From Hymenobacter artigasi (lineage in GTDB: Bacteria > Bacteroidota > Bacteroidia > Cytophagales > Hymenobacteraceae), in the NCBI RefSeq assembly GCF_012275535.1, contig NZ_JAAVTK010000003.1:62001-126000 (forward strand): a stretch of DNA of 64,000 nt, given 5' to 3'. Of this stretch, positions 7,962-15,640 are shown one piece after another. Under the pieces are notes generated by a model, which did no database searches, had not been told where the DNA came from, and saw only the letters and a program-made list of their open reading frames with translations. The first letter of the stretch is position 1, and the number at the start of each line of letters is the position of its first letter. Both the position numbers and the translations under genes were made by a program.

Positions 7962-9296
7962 ATGAAATCCTTTCTCACAGAAATTCACGACCATTTCGGC
8001 GATGGCAACTACGAGGGCGACCAGTACGGCGGCGCAGCCGGCCACAACGGCAACGGCCTGCCCACCGGCCTGCCCAATAATTTCATGTTCGCCACCGGCA
8101 TTGAGTGCAGCTACCCGACCATCGACAACGGCAAAACCCGCCGCGACCTGCTGGCCGAGTGCGACCACTACAACCGCTACAAGGAAGACCTGGCGCTGGT
8201 GAAGGAAATGGGGCTAAAGGTGCTGCGCTACGGCCTGCCCTACTACAAAATTCAGCTCAGCCCCGATAAGTACGACTGGGAATTCGCCGATGCCGCGATG
8301 GCCGAAATCCGCCGCCTCGAAATCACGCCCATTCTGGATTTGATGCACTTCGGGGTGCCCGATTTCATTGGCAATTTCCAGAACCCCGAGCTGCCGGTGC
8401 ATTTCGCGGCCTACTGCGAGGAAGTGGCCAAACGCTACCCATGGGTGCGCTACTACACCCCGGTGAATGAGATTTACGTGACGGCCAAGATGAGCGCCAA
8501 GGACGGCGTCTGGAACGAGCAGTTGAAGTCGGACAAGGCTTTTGTGACGGCCCTGAAGCACCTGGTGGCCGCCAGCATCATGGGCACGCAGCGAATTGCC
8601 AAGCACCGGCCCGACTGCATCATCGTGCAGAGCGAGTCGGCGGAGTTTACCCACGAGCTGCGGGCCGAGCACACGCCCGAAGTGCAGCTCCAGAACAAGC
8701 TGCGCTTCGCCTCGCTCGACTTGCTCTATGCCCACCACCCCGAGGGCGAGGTGGTCAACTACCTCTACGACAACGGCATGACCCGGCGCGAATACGACTG
8801 GTTTATGGCCGGCGAGCCGCCCGGATACCAGATAATGGGCAACGACTACTACGGCCGCAACGAGAAGATTATGCTGCCCGATGGCTCCATCCAGACCAGT
8901 ATGGACGTGCTGGGCTGGTACAACATTACCCACGACTACTACCAGCGCTACAAGAAGCCGGTGATGCACACCGAAACCAACGTGCTCGATGCCAAAGACG
9001 GCCCCAACTGGCTCTGGAAGCAGTGGGTGAATATATTGAGAATGCGGAAAGAAGGCGTGCCCGTGCTCGGCTTCACCTGGTATTCTCTCATCGACCAGAT
9101 TGACTGGGACAAGGGCCTGGAGCGCAAAGTAGGCACCGTGAACCCCTGCGGCCTCTTCGACCTTGACCGTAAGCCCCGCCCCGTGGCCGAGGCCTACAAA
9201 ATGCTGCTCCAGGAATACGGCCAGATTACCATTGTGCCTCACGGCGAGCTCTTTGAGATAACCTCCGCGCCCGCCACGCTGAAAGTGGAGGTGTAG
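7962..9296 (+). CDS. Family 1-like glycoside hydrolase
   Basis: A 444-residue TIM-barrel protein related to GH1 beta-glycosidases. FMFATGIECSYPTID opens the barrel, HFGVPDFIGN lies after strand 3, and YYTPVNEIYV places E170 as the likely acid/base (GH1 usually has TxNEP). VMHTETNVLD places E338 as a nucleophile candidate, in a motif that departs from the normal ITENG. FTWYSLIDQIDWDKGL matches the GH1 C-terminal region. No signal peptide is seen, so it is probably cytoplasmic. The ATG at 7962 (MKSFLTEIHDHF) is preferred over an upstream in-frame start that would read through the family E repeat. It could release a monosaccharide for the neighbouring oxidoreductase; that is inference. Confidence 0.8.
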   Translation: MKSFLTEIHDHFGDGNYEGDQYGGAAGHNGNGLPTGLPNNFMFATGIECSYPTIDNGKTRRDLLAECDHYNRYKEDLALVKEMGLKVLRYGLPYYKIQLSPDKYDWEFADAAMAEIRRLEITPILDLMHFGVPDFIGNFQNPELPVHFAAYCEEVAKRYPWVRYYTPVNEIYVTAKMSAKDGVWNEQLKSDKAFVTALKHLVAASIMGTQRIAKHRPDCIIVQSESAEFTHELRAEHTPEVQLQNKLRFASLDLLYAHHPEGEVVNYLYDNGMTRREYDWFMAGEPPGYQIMGNDYYGRNEKIMLPDGSIQTSMDVLGWYNITHDYYQRYKKPVMHTETNVLDAKDGPNWLWKQWVNILRMRKEGVPVLGFTWYSLIDQIDWDKGLERKVGTVNPCGLFDLDRKPRPVAEAYKMLLQEYGQITIVPHGELFEITSAPATLKVEV

Positions 9297-9314
9297 ATTG
9301 ACCTGACGGATTCA

Positions 9315-9364
9315 GAAAAAGCACGGCAGACTGAGCAGCGACGCTCAGCCTGCCGTGCTTTTTC
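9315..9364 (+). terminator. Rho-independent terminator after the GH1-like gene
   Basis: GAAAAAGCACGGCA at 9315-9328 pairs with TGCCGTGCTTTTTC ending at 9364; an inner CTGAGC/GCTCAG pair extends the stem. The A-run/T-run flanks suggest it can work in both directions. Confidence 0.85.
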
Positions 9365-9401
9365 ATTCACTCCACACCCGCCGCGCATTGCTTGCACTAC
9401 G

Positions 9402-10010
9402 ATGAAACCTCAACCCCTCAATCACCAACTCCACCGCTTGCTGTGGCAGCATGGGCTGCTGCTGCTGCTGGGCCTGGCCCTGTACCTGCTCGACAAGCAC
9501 GAGGGCCTGCCAGCTGATGTGATTACCGGCCTGCTCCTGGCGGCGGCGGCCGGCAAAACGGGCTACTTCCTGCTGCATAATTTCCGGGCGCTGGCGGCCC
9601 TGCGCGAAACGTTTCAGCAATTCCTGCTCCTCGTGTCGCTCAACCTGGGCATGATTGCACTGTCATTCGCGCTCGACTTCTACTGTCTCAACCACGTAAA
9701 CAGGCATGCTTTCACGGGGCTAAGGCCGGGCTCCGAGCTGGAAATCTTCGGGCAATTATTTTACTACAGCGTAGGCACGCTCATCAGCAACGCGGGCGGC
9801 AGCGTGACGGCGGCGGCGGGCACCACACAGGTGCTGCTGCTGCTGGAAAAAATTGCCGGTTTCGTGTCCACGGTTTTCGTTATTTCAAATGCAGCCAACT
9901 ACCTCGGGCCGCTGCCCAAGGCCGGGCCGCCACTCACAGCCCCGGCCACGCAGGAGAATTTACCGGCCCCCGAAGCCCGTGATTTTACTCCGACGGTCCC
10001 AGAGCCGTAA
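9402..10010 (+). CDS. Membrane protein with a channel-like pore loop, function unknown
   Basis: A 202-residue protein with four hydrophobic segments at about residues 15-32, 40-60, 70-95 and 142-166. Before the last helix is a re-entrant-like stretch, LFYYSVGTLISNAGGSV, followed by LLLLEKIAGFVSTVFVISNA. This order (Phe/Tyr-rich helix, SVGTL, glycine-containing turn, then LLxxLExxxGxxxxxxxIS) is what is seen in two-helix potassium channel modules, but the selectivity filter TVGYG is replaced by SNAGG. It might be a non-potassium channel or a derived sensor. It overlaps closely with the next ORF (10 bases apart). I do not recognise a named family with certainty. Confidence 0.6.
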   Translation: MKPQPLNHQLHRLLWQHGLLLLLGLALYLLDKHEGLPADVITGLLLAAAAGKTGYFLLHNFRALAALRETFQQFLLLVSLNLGMIALSFALDFYCLNHVNRHAFTGLRPGSELEIFGQLFYYSVGTLISNAGGSVTAAAGTTQVLLLLEKIAGFVSTVFVISNAANYLGPLPKAGPPLTAPATQENLPAPEARDFTPTVPEP

Positions 10011-10019
10011 GCCCAGCTG

Positions 10020-10328
10020 ATGACGACTTCAGCCCCCACCCTACTGCTGCGCGTAGCCGCTACCTGGCCCCTTCCCGGCCTGGGCCTGCTGGCGCTGCCC
10101 AGCGGCCCCACCCCGCACCTGGCCGCCTACGAGCTGCACGCGGCAGTAGCCGCCGAGGCCGTGCTGCCTGATGGTGCGCGCCACGCCGCCACGGCCACCG
10201 TTGAAGAAATAACCCGGGGAGCGATACCGGAGCGGGGCCTGTTGCTTGAATTCGGTGCGGCCGTGGATTTGCCCGCTGGCACCGAAATATGGCTGGTGCT
10301 GCCACCGCTGCCGGGCCTCGATGGGTAA
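10020..10328 (+). CDS. Hypothetical protein, possible small beta-barrel
   Basis: A 102-residue ORF beginning 10 bases after the stop of the membrane protein, with ATG start and normal GC-rich codon use. The sequence has short alternating hydrophobic strands (LLLRVAATW, ATVEEITRG, RGLLLEFGAAVDLPAGTEIWLV). The RGLLLEF..DLPAGTEI pattern recalls the domain 2 beta-barrel of translation GTPases, a weak resemblance. No signal peptide or transmembrane helix is clear. Function unknown; tight spacing suggests co-expression with the upstream gene. The 230 bases that follow, up to 10560, show no gene and no convincing terminator. Confidence 0.5.
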   Translation: MTTSAPTLLLRVAATWPLPGLGLLALPSGPTPHLAAYELHAAVAAEAVLPDGARHAATATVEEITRGAIPERGLLLEFGAAVDLPAGTEIWLVLPPLPGLDG

Positions 10329-10560
10329 GGGCAATGCCCCGGCAATTACCTGCCCCGGCCATTTTGCGCGATGCCGGGTAAGTGCATGCTCACTGTGGCT
10401 AAATCCGCTGGCCGGGCCCCGACCATCATTCGCCCGGCAGGTTTAATCTTTCACCAGAAATTTTACTGATTTCGGCACGGAACTAGTTGGGAGCCGCTTG
10501 CGCTTTGCGTAAATTGCGGGACTACTTATGGTTTTGGCATTTGGCTCTTTTATACTTCGT

Positions 10561-13107
10561 ATGAAATTTCTTGCTCCGCTGCTCCTGGTGTGCCTCCTGG
10601 CACTGCCAGCCGCAGCCCAGCGTATCGTAATCAGTGGCCAAGTAGTGGAAGCTACGAACGGTGAGCCGGTGCCGTTCGCGTCCATCTTTATTCCGAAGAG
10701 CAGCGCCGGCGTCACGGCCGATGCCGATGGCAAGTTCAAGCTCACCGCCACGGGCTCGCCCGATTCCATCGCGGCCTCGGCGCTGGGCTTTGCCACGCAG
10801 CGGCGCCGGCTCAGCAACGCGGCCGTGCAAACGGTGCTGTTCCGGATGAAAACCGGCGGCGTGGCGCTGGGCGAGGTAATCGTGTCGTCGCGCCAGCCCG
10901 AAAATCCGGCTTTCCGTATTCTGCGCGAAGTGCAGCGGCACAAGCCCGAGAATGCCCGCACCGCCCTGCAGGCCGCCGAGTACGATTCCTACAACCGCAT
11001 CGAAACCAGCCTGATTGACCTGCCCAAGAGCTTGTCCAATCGCAAGGTTATCAAGGATATTCGGGCGCTGGCCGTGCGCCAGGGGGCCGCCGCCGCCGCC
11101 GATGTGGATGCCCCGCTCCCGGTTTTTGCCTCGGAAGTGGGCTCGCGGGTGTACCAGCGCAACTCGCCTCTGCGCCGCCGCGAAGACCTGCTGCACAAGC
11201 AGATGCGCGGCGTGGGCCCGCGCGAAGGCTCGGTGCTCTCGCAAATGCTGGGCTCCAACTTCCAGAACTTCGACTTCTACCCCAACTGGCAAAACGTGCT
11301 GGGCAAGGACTTCATCTCGCCCATTGCCGAAGGCGGCCGCGTTACCTACGACTACGAGCTGCAGGATTCCGTGTTTGTGGGCAAGGACTGGTGCTATAAA
11401 ATTGCCGTCACACCCAAGCGCAGCCACGATTTGGCCTTCAAAGGCACTATCTGGATTACGCAGGAAGGCTACGCCCTGCGCCGGGCCGACCTCGTGGCCA
11501 GCCCCGAAGCCAACATCAACTTCGTGAATGACCTGCGCATTTACCAGGACCTGACCTCGCCCGCCGACGGCGCGGGCCTGCCCACCCGCACCAAAATGGT
11601 GCTCAGCGTGCGGCCCTACGAAAAGCAGGCGGCCATGCTGGTGCGCTTCACCACGGTGAGCAGCAACTTCGTGCGCAACCAGGTGCATGAGGAGCCCGGC
11701 TTCTACGACCAGCCCATCGTGTCGTCGCTCATGGAGCCCACCGACAAGGAGGAGCCCGGCGTGGGCAGCCTGCTCACCGGCCTGCCCCAGGGCGGCAGGG
11801 GCGGCTATTTCGACCTGCACCGGCCCGATACCCTGAGCCTGAGCGAGCGCCAGACGTTTGCCGTGCTCGACTCGGCCAAGCAGCTGCCCTCGGTGCGCAA
11901 CGTGCTCGACTGGGTGGAGCTGCTCGTGAACGGCTACAAGCGTGTGGGCAAGCTCGATTTCGGCCCCATCTCCACGCTCTACGCCAACAACGACTTCGAA
12001 GGCAACCGCTTCCGCTTTGGCTTTCGCACCACGCCCGAAATCAGCCGCAACTGGCTCACGCAGGCGTACGTAGCCTACGGCACCAAAGATGGCCGCTTCA
12101 AGTACGGGGCCCGCGTCAGCTACGTGGCCGAGCGCCGCCACTGGACGGTATTCACCGGCGAGTTCAAGCACGACGTGGAGCAGGCCGCGCTGCTGGACAA
12201 CGACTTTCTCGACAACAACAACCTGTTTACTGCGGCTTCGAGGTGGGGCCGTTTCCGGCAGGGCAAGCCCGTGCTGCGCGACCTCACCTCCCTGAGTGTG
12301 CAGCGCGACCTGTTCCACGGCTTCACCCAAACGCTCACGCTTCGCTACCAGAACATCAACCCGCTGTTTGAATACCGCCGCCACTCTCCCAGCCCAGGTG
12401 GCCAGCCACCCACAGAAATGCCCGCCTCAGATGTACTGCATCTGAGCGAGTTAGTATCCGAATCGCGCTACGCTCCCGACGAAAATCTGGTGCAGAGCGA
12501 AACCCGCCGCCGGGCCGTGGGCTTGAAGCGCCTGCCGGTGTTCACCTTCCGCTACACGCTGGGCGCCATCGACTGGACGCAGGGCGACTTCATGTACCAC
12601 AAGTTCAACCTGGCCATTTCGCACAGCGTTTCGGTGGGCCAGCTGGGCCGCCTCACCTACCGGGCCGAGGGCAACTACATTCCCACGGCGCTGCCCTACT
12701 TCATCCTCAAAACTCCGCTGGGCAACCAGACGCCATTTTATAACGCCAACGCTTTCAACCTGATGAACTACTTTGAGTTCATCACTGACCGTTCGGTCAC
12801 GCTGCGCCTCGACCACCATTTCGAAGGCCTGCTCGTGAACTCCATTCCGGGTATCCGCGCCCTCAACTGGCGCCTGGTGGGTACCGGCAATGTGCTCTAC
12901 GGCAAGCTCTCGGACCGTGCCCGCCGCATCAACGGCAACACACCCGACCTGCCCGGCGCCATTTCGACCCCTTACATAGAAGTCGGCTACGGGGTAGAAA
13001 ATATCTTCAAATTCATTCGGGTCGATTTCATTCACCGCCTCACCTACCGCGACACGCCGGGCACCAGCAACTTTGGCATCAAAGTGGGGGCGCAGTTCCG
13101 GTTGTAG
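10561..13107 (+). CDS. DUF5686 / carboxypeptidase-like regulatory domain outer-membrane protein
   Basis: An 848-residue exported protein. The signal peptide is MKFLAPLLLVCLLALPAAAQ. Residues about 22-105 form a CarboxypepD_reg-like domain (ISGQVVEATNGEPVPFAS, DADGKFKL). The remainder matches the DUF5686 layout common in Bacteroidota: PAFRILREVQRHKPEN, YDSYNRIET, a central LSxLxGLPQG-type region, and a C-terminal half with many alternating aromatic strands ending in GAQFRL, as in outer-membrane beta-barrels. An upstream in-frame ATG at 10528 would place 11 residues before the signal peptide, so 10561 was chosen. Its role is unknown; such proteins often occur with TonB-type systems. It is monocistronic and closed by a strong terminator. 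Confidence 0.85.
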   Translation: MKFLAPLLLVCLLALPAAAQRIVISGQVVEATNGEPVPFASIFIPKSSAGVTADADGKFKLTATGSPDSIAASALGFATQRRRLSNAAVQTVLFRMKTGGVALGEVIVSSRQPENPAFRILREVQRHKPENARTALQAAEYDSYNRIETSLIDLPKSLSNRKVIKDIRALAVRQGAAAAADVDAPLPVFASEVGSRVYQRNSPLRRREDLLHKQMRGVGPREGSVLSQMLGSNFQNFDFYPNWQNVLGKDFISPIAEGGRVTYDYELQDSVFVGKDWCYKIAVTPKRSHDLAFKGTIWITQEGYALRRADLVASPEANINFVNDLRIYQDLTSPADGAGLPTRTKMVLSVRPYEKQAAMLVRFTTVSSNFVRNQVHEEPGFYDQPIVSSLMEPTDKEEPGVGSLLTGLPQGGRGGYFDLHRPDTLSLSERQTFAVLDSAKQLPSVRNVLDWVELLVNGYKRVGKLDFGPISTLYANNDFEGNRFRFGFRTTPEISRNWLTQAYVAYGTKDGRFKYGARVSYVAERRHWTVFTGEFKHDVEQAALLDNDFLDNNNLFTAASRWGRFRQGKPVLRDLTSLSVQRDLFHGFTQTLTLRYQNINPLFEYRRHSPSPGGQPPTEMPASDVLHLSELVSESRYAPDENLVQSETRRRAVGLKRLPVFTFRYTLGAIDWTQGDFMYHKFNLAISHSVSVGQLGRLTYRAEGNYIPTALPYFILKTPLGNQTPFYNANAFNLMNYFEFITDRSVTLRLDHHFEGLLVNSIPGIRALNWRLVGTGNVLYGKLSDRARRINGNTPDLPGAISTPYIEVGYGVENIFKFIRVDFIHRLTYRDTPGTSNFGIKVGAQFRL

Positions 13108-13132
13108 CCGCGCAGCCTGCTCAGGTTTCAGC

Positions 13133-13167
13133 GCCCGGCTGTGTCTCGACACGGCCGGGCTTTTTTT
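13133..13167 (+). terminator. Rho-independent terminator after the DUF5686 gene
   Basis: GCCCGGC (13133-13139) plus TGTGT pairs with ACACGGCCGGGC-type sequence ending at 13160, with a CTCG loop, followed by seven T. One G-T wobble sits in the stem. Confidence 0.9.
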
Positions 13168-13269
13168 ATTGCGCCTACGCCCTGCGGCACTTCGGGCGTG
13201 AACCCCTGCTTATCGAAGCGGTTTCATTCAGCCGGTTTCGGGTTGCGTTTTTGTAAGTTCGCTGCTGCT

Positions 13270-15294
13270 ATGCCTCGTATTCTCTCACTGATTTCGCGTT
13301 TGCAATCGACGGGTGGTAAGTACCCACTATACCGCCTGGCTCTGCTATGCATCTGGCTGCTGCTGCCGGCCCGCGCCCACGCTACCCCCGAAGACACCCT
13401 GGCCGTGAACCCGGCCCAGCCGGCCCTCTACCTGGAGGAGAACTACTACAGCATGCTGGAAGACCCTACGGGCCGGCTACACCTTGCCGATGTGCAGCTA
13501 CCGGCGTGGAGCCGTCGGTTTGTGGCCATGCGCGGCTCAGGGCACCCGCCCAATATCGAGCACCCGCGCAGCACCTACTGGCTGCGCATCACGGTGCGCC
13601 AGCGCCCTACCGACAATGCGGCCTGGTACCTGGAACTGTATGACTCGCACATTGGCAATGCGATGTTTTTCAGCCCCCAGCGCGGCTCCAGCACCACCTA
13701 CGACAGCGTGGCTACGGGAGCCAACCAATCGTTTGCCACGCGCCCGCATCCCTACAAAAACTTCCTGTTCGACCTGCCGCCCCGGCCCGGCGAAACCGCC
13801 ACCTACTACCTGCGCCTGCACTCCGACACCCGCACCAGCTTCCGGGCCATGCTGCACAGCGGGGCCGGCCTCATCCCGGAGCTGTCGCTGCAATACTGGC
13901 TGTTGGGCATTTTCTACGGCATCCTGTTCATCATGGTGCTCTACAATCTGATTCTGTTCTTCTTCCTGAGTGAGCGCACCTATCTCTACTACGTGCTCTA
14001 TGTGCTCAGCGGGGCGCTGCTGTTTCTGACCGAAGATGGCCTGGGTTTCCAGTACTTATGGTCCGATTTCCCGCGCCTGAACCACTTCATTGGGGCGCTG
14101 GCCCCGGTGCTGCTGCTGCTCACGTTTGCGACCTACGCGGGTGGCTTTCTCGACACGGCCTCCCGGCTGCCGGGGCTGCACCGAGCGGGGCAGTGGGTGG
14201 TGGGCATCAGCACGGGCCTGCTGGTGCTCGATGCGGCAGTGGTGCACTCGGGTTTCAGCTTCTGGCTTTACCTGCTGCCTTATGGCTTGCTGTATTACGC
14301 TGGTTTGCAAGCTTATCGCAGCGGCCTGCGGCCCGCCCGCTACCTGTTGCTGGCCCAGGCGCTGGTGGCCACCAGCCTCACGTTCCTCATCATGCGCAAG
14401 CTGGGCATCAATTTCTACAGCAATGTATACACGGTGTACAGCCTGAACGCCGCCTTCGTGGTAGAAGTAGTGATTTTGAGCTACGCGCTGGGCGAAAAGC
14501 TGAAGGGCCTGATGGATGTCGCGCTGCTCACGCAGCACCGCCTGCTGAAGCAGCTTCGCAAAAAGCACCAGGCCCAGGACCGTCTGGTAGTGCAAATGCG
14601 CGAAAACCAAACCCTTAAAGACCAGCTCAATACCGAGCTGGAAGGCCTGGTAGCCCTGCGCACCACCGAGCTGCGCCAGCAGAACGAAACCGTGGCCGCC
14701 CAAAACCGCGAGCTATTGCAAGCCAATGGCCTGCTGGCCCTGCAATCGGCCGCCATCGAGAAGCTCAACGGCGACCTCAGCCGCGACCTGCACGCCGAGA
14801 AGGCGGCGCGCATAGAGTCGAAGGAAGTAGACTTTGGCGAATTCAGCCAGATATACCCCGATAAGGACGCCTGCCTGCGCTACCTGGCCGACTTGAAATG
14901 GGGCCACGGCAGCTACCAGTGCCGCAAGTGTGGCCACGAAAAGAGCTGCGAGGCCCGCGAGCCCTACGCCCGGCGCTGCACCCGCTGCCGCTACGTAGAG
15001 TCGGCCACGACCGGCACCCTCTTGCAAAAGTGCAAATTCTCCATTGTCAAGGCGCTGTATGCTGTCTTCCTGCTGCACGCCCACAAAGGGAACTACTCCC
15101 CCGCCGAGCTGGCCCGGGTGCTGGACCTGCGCCCGGCCACCAGCTGGACTTTTGCCCAGAAGGTGCTGCTGGCTTTGCAGCGCCGCCACCTGGCCGCCGA
15201 CTATGAGGACGGTGAACCCTGGACTCATGTACTGTTGGATGCCTCTACAGAAGTAGAAATAGAGGAGAGCGAGCCCAGTGAAACCGGGAGTTAA
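13270..15294 (+). CDS. 7TMR-DISM receptor fused to an IS1595-type transposase zinc ribbon
   Basis: A 674-residue membrane protein. After an N-terminal signal/anchor (LALLCIWLLLPARAHA) comes a periplasmic 7TMR-DISMED2-like beta domain (about 55-195: YWLRITVRQ, WYLELYDSHIG, YYLRLHSDTR). Seven hydrophobic helices follow at about 212-420 (LLGIFYGILFIMVLYNLILF, YYVLYVLSGALLFL). Then there is a coiled coil (about 425-520, KLKGL to LHAEKAARIE). Instead of a kinase, residues about 525-650 read like the N-terminal part of IS1595-family transposases: CLRYLADLKWG, a zinc ribbon C551-x2-C554 and C570-x2-C573, then ATTGTLLQKCK and an HTH-like LARVLDL..ATSWTFAQKVL. No DDE catalytic domain follows. It may be a sensor with a DNA-binding output, upstream of the glucan locus. 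Confidence 0.8.
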   Translation: MPRILSLISRLQSTGGKYPLYRLALLCIWLLLPARAHATPEDTLAVNPAQPALYLEENYYSMLEDPTGRLHLADVQLPAWSRRFVAMRGSGHPPNIEHPRSTYWLRITVRQRPTDNAAWYLELYDSHIGNAMFFSPQRGSSTTYDSVATGANQSFATRPHPYKNFLFDLPPRPGETATYYLRLHSDTRTSFRAMLHSGAGLIPELSLQYWLLGIFYGILFIMVLYNLILFFFLSERTYLYYVLYVLSGALLFLTEDGLGFQYLWSDFPRLNHFIGALAPVLLLLTFATYAGGFLDTASRLPGLHRAGQWVVGISTGLLVLDAAVVHSGFSFWLYLLPYGLLYYAGLQAYRSGLRPARYLLLAQALVATSLTFLIMRKLGINFYSNVYTVYSLNAAFVVEVVILSYALGEKLKGLMDVALLTQHRLLKQLRKKHQAQDRLVVQMRENQTLKDQLNTELEGLVALRTTELRQQNETVAAQNRELLQANGLLALQSAAIEKLNGDLSRDLHAEKAARIESKEVDFGEFSQIYPDKDACLRYLADLKWGHGSYQCRKCGHEKSCEAREPYARRCTRCRYVESATTGTLLQKCKFSIVKALYAVFLLHAHKGNYSPAELARVLDLRPATSWTFAQKVLLALQRRHLAADYEDGEPWTHVLLDASTEVEIEESEPSETGS

Positions 15295-15297
15295 GCA

Positions 15298-15640
15298 CAA
15301 CAAATACTCCGGTAACGTTTGTGATAAATCGAAATGTCTTTTTAGGTATTAAGAACTATACCAGGCGGCATTTAACCTGATAATCTACCGCTTGGAAAGT
15401 ATTCGTCGTTTTTTTTTGATAATAACTGTTTTTTTTCATTGTTTTTTAGCCTGCAGGGCAGAAAACCAAAACGCTTCCACTACTCAAATCAAGCGGTAAT
15501 CAGCAATCACAACGTGTGTGGCAAGCGTATAACCCATTTTTAAAAATATAGCAAAAGCTTCAAATCAAGCCATTCAGGGCAGTTATTGAGTCGTATTTAC
15601 TCAACACGCTCAACTACATTTGGTCAACTGAATATTCCAG
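15298..15640 (+). other. AT-rich intergenic region before the glucan locus
   Basis: About 340 bases, visibly richer in A and T than the surroundings, with T-runs at about 15410-15450. No ORF or RNA gene is recognised. It is the expected regulatory region for the GH3-SusCD operon; the only element I can name is the -7-like box near its right end. Confidence 0.6.
15615..15622 (+). promoter_or_regulatory. Possible Bacteroidota -7 box (TACATTTG) for the glucan operon
   Basis: TACATTTG fits the TAnnTTTG consensus exactly and is 18 bases before the GH3 start codon. A -33 TTTG at the normal distance is not clear, so the call is tentative. Confidence 0.35.

Noticed and set aside
14860..15294. Transposase gene or insertion sequence
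   Set aside because: The zinc ribbon is in frame with the upstream receptor, no DDE catalytic domain follows, and no terminal inverted repeats or target duplication were seen.
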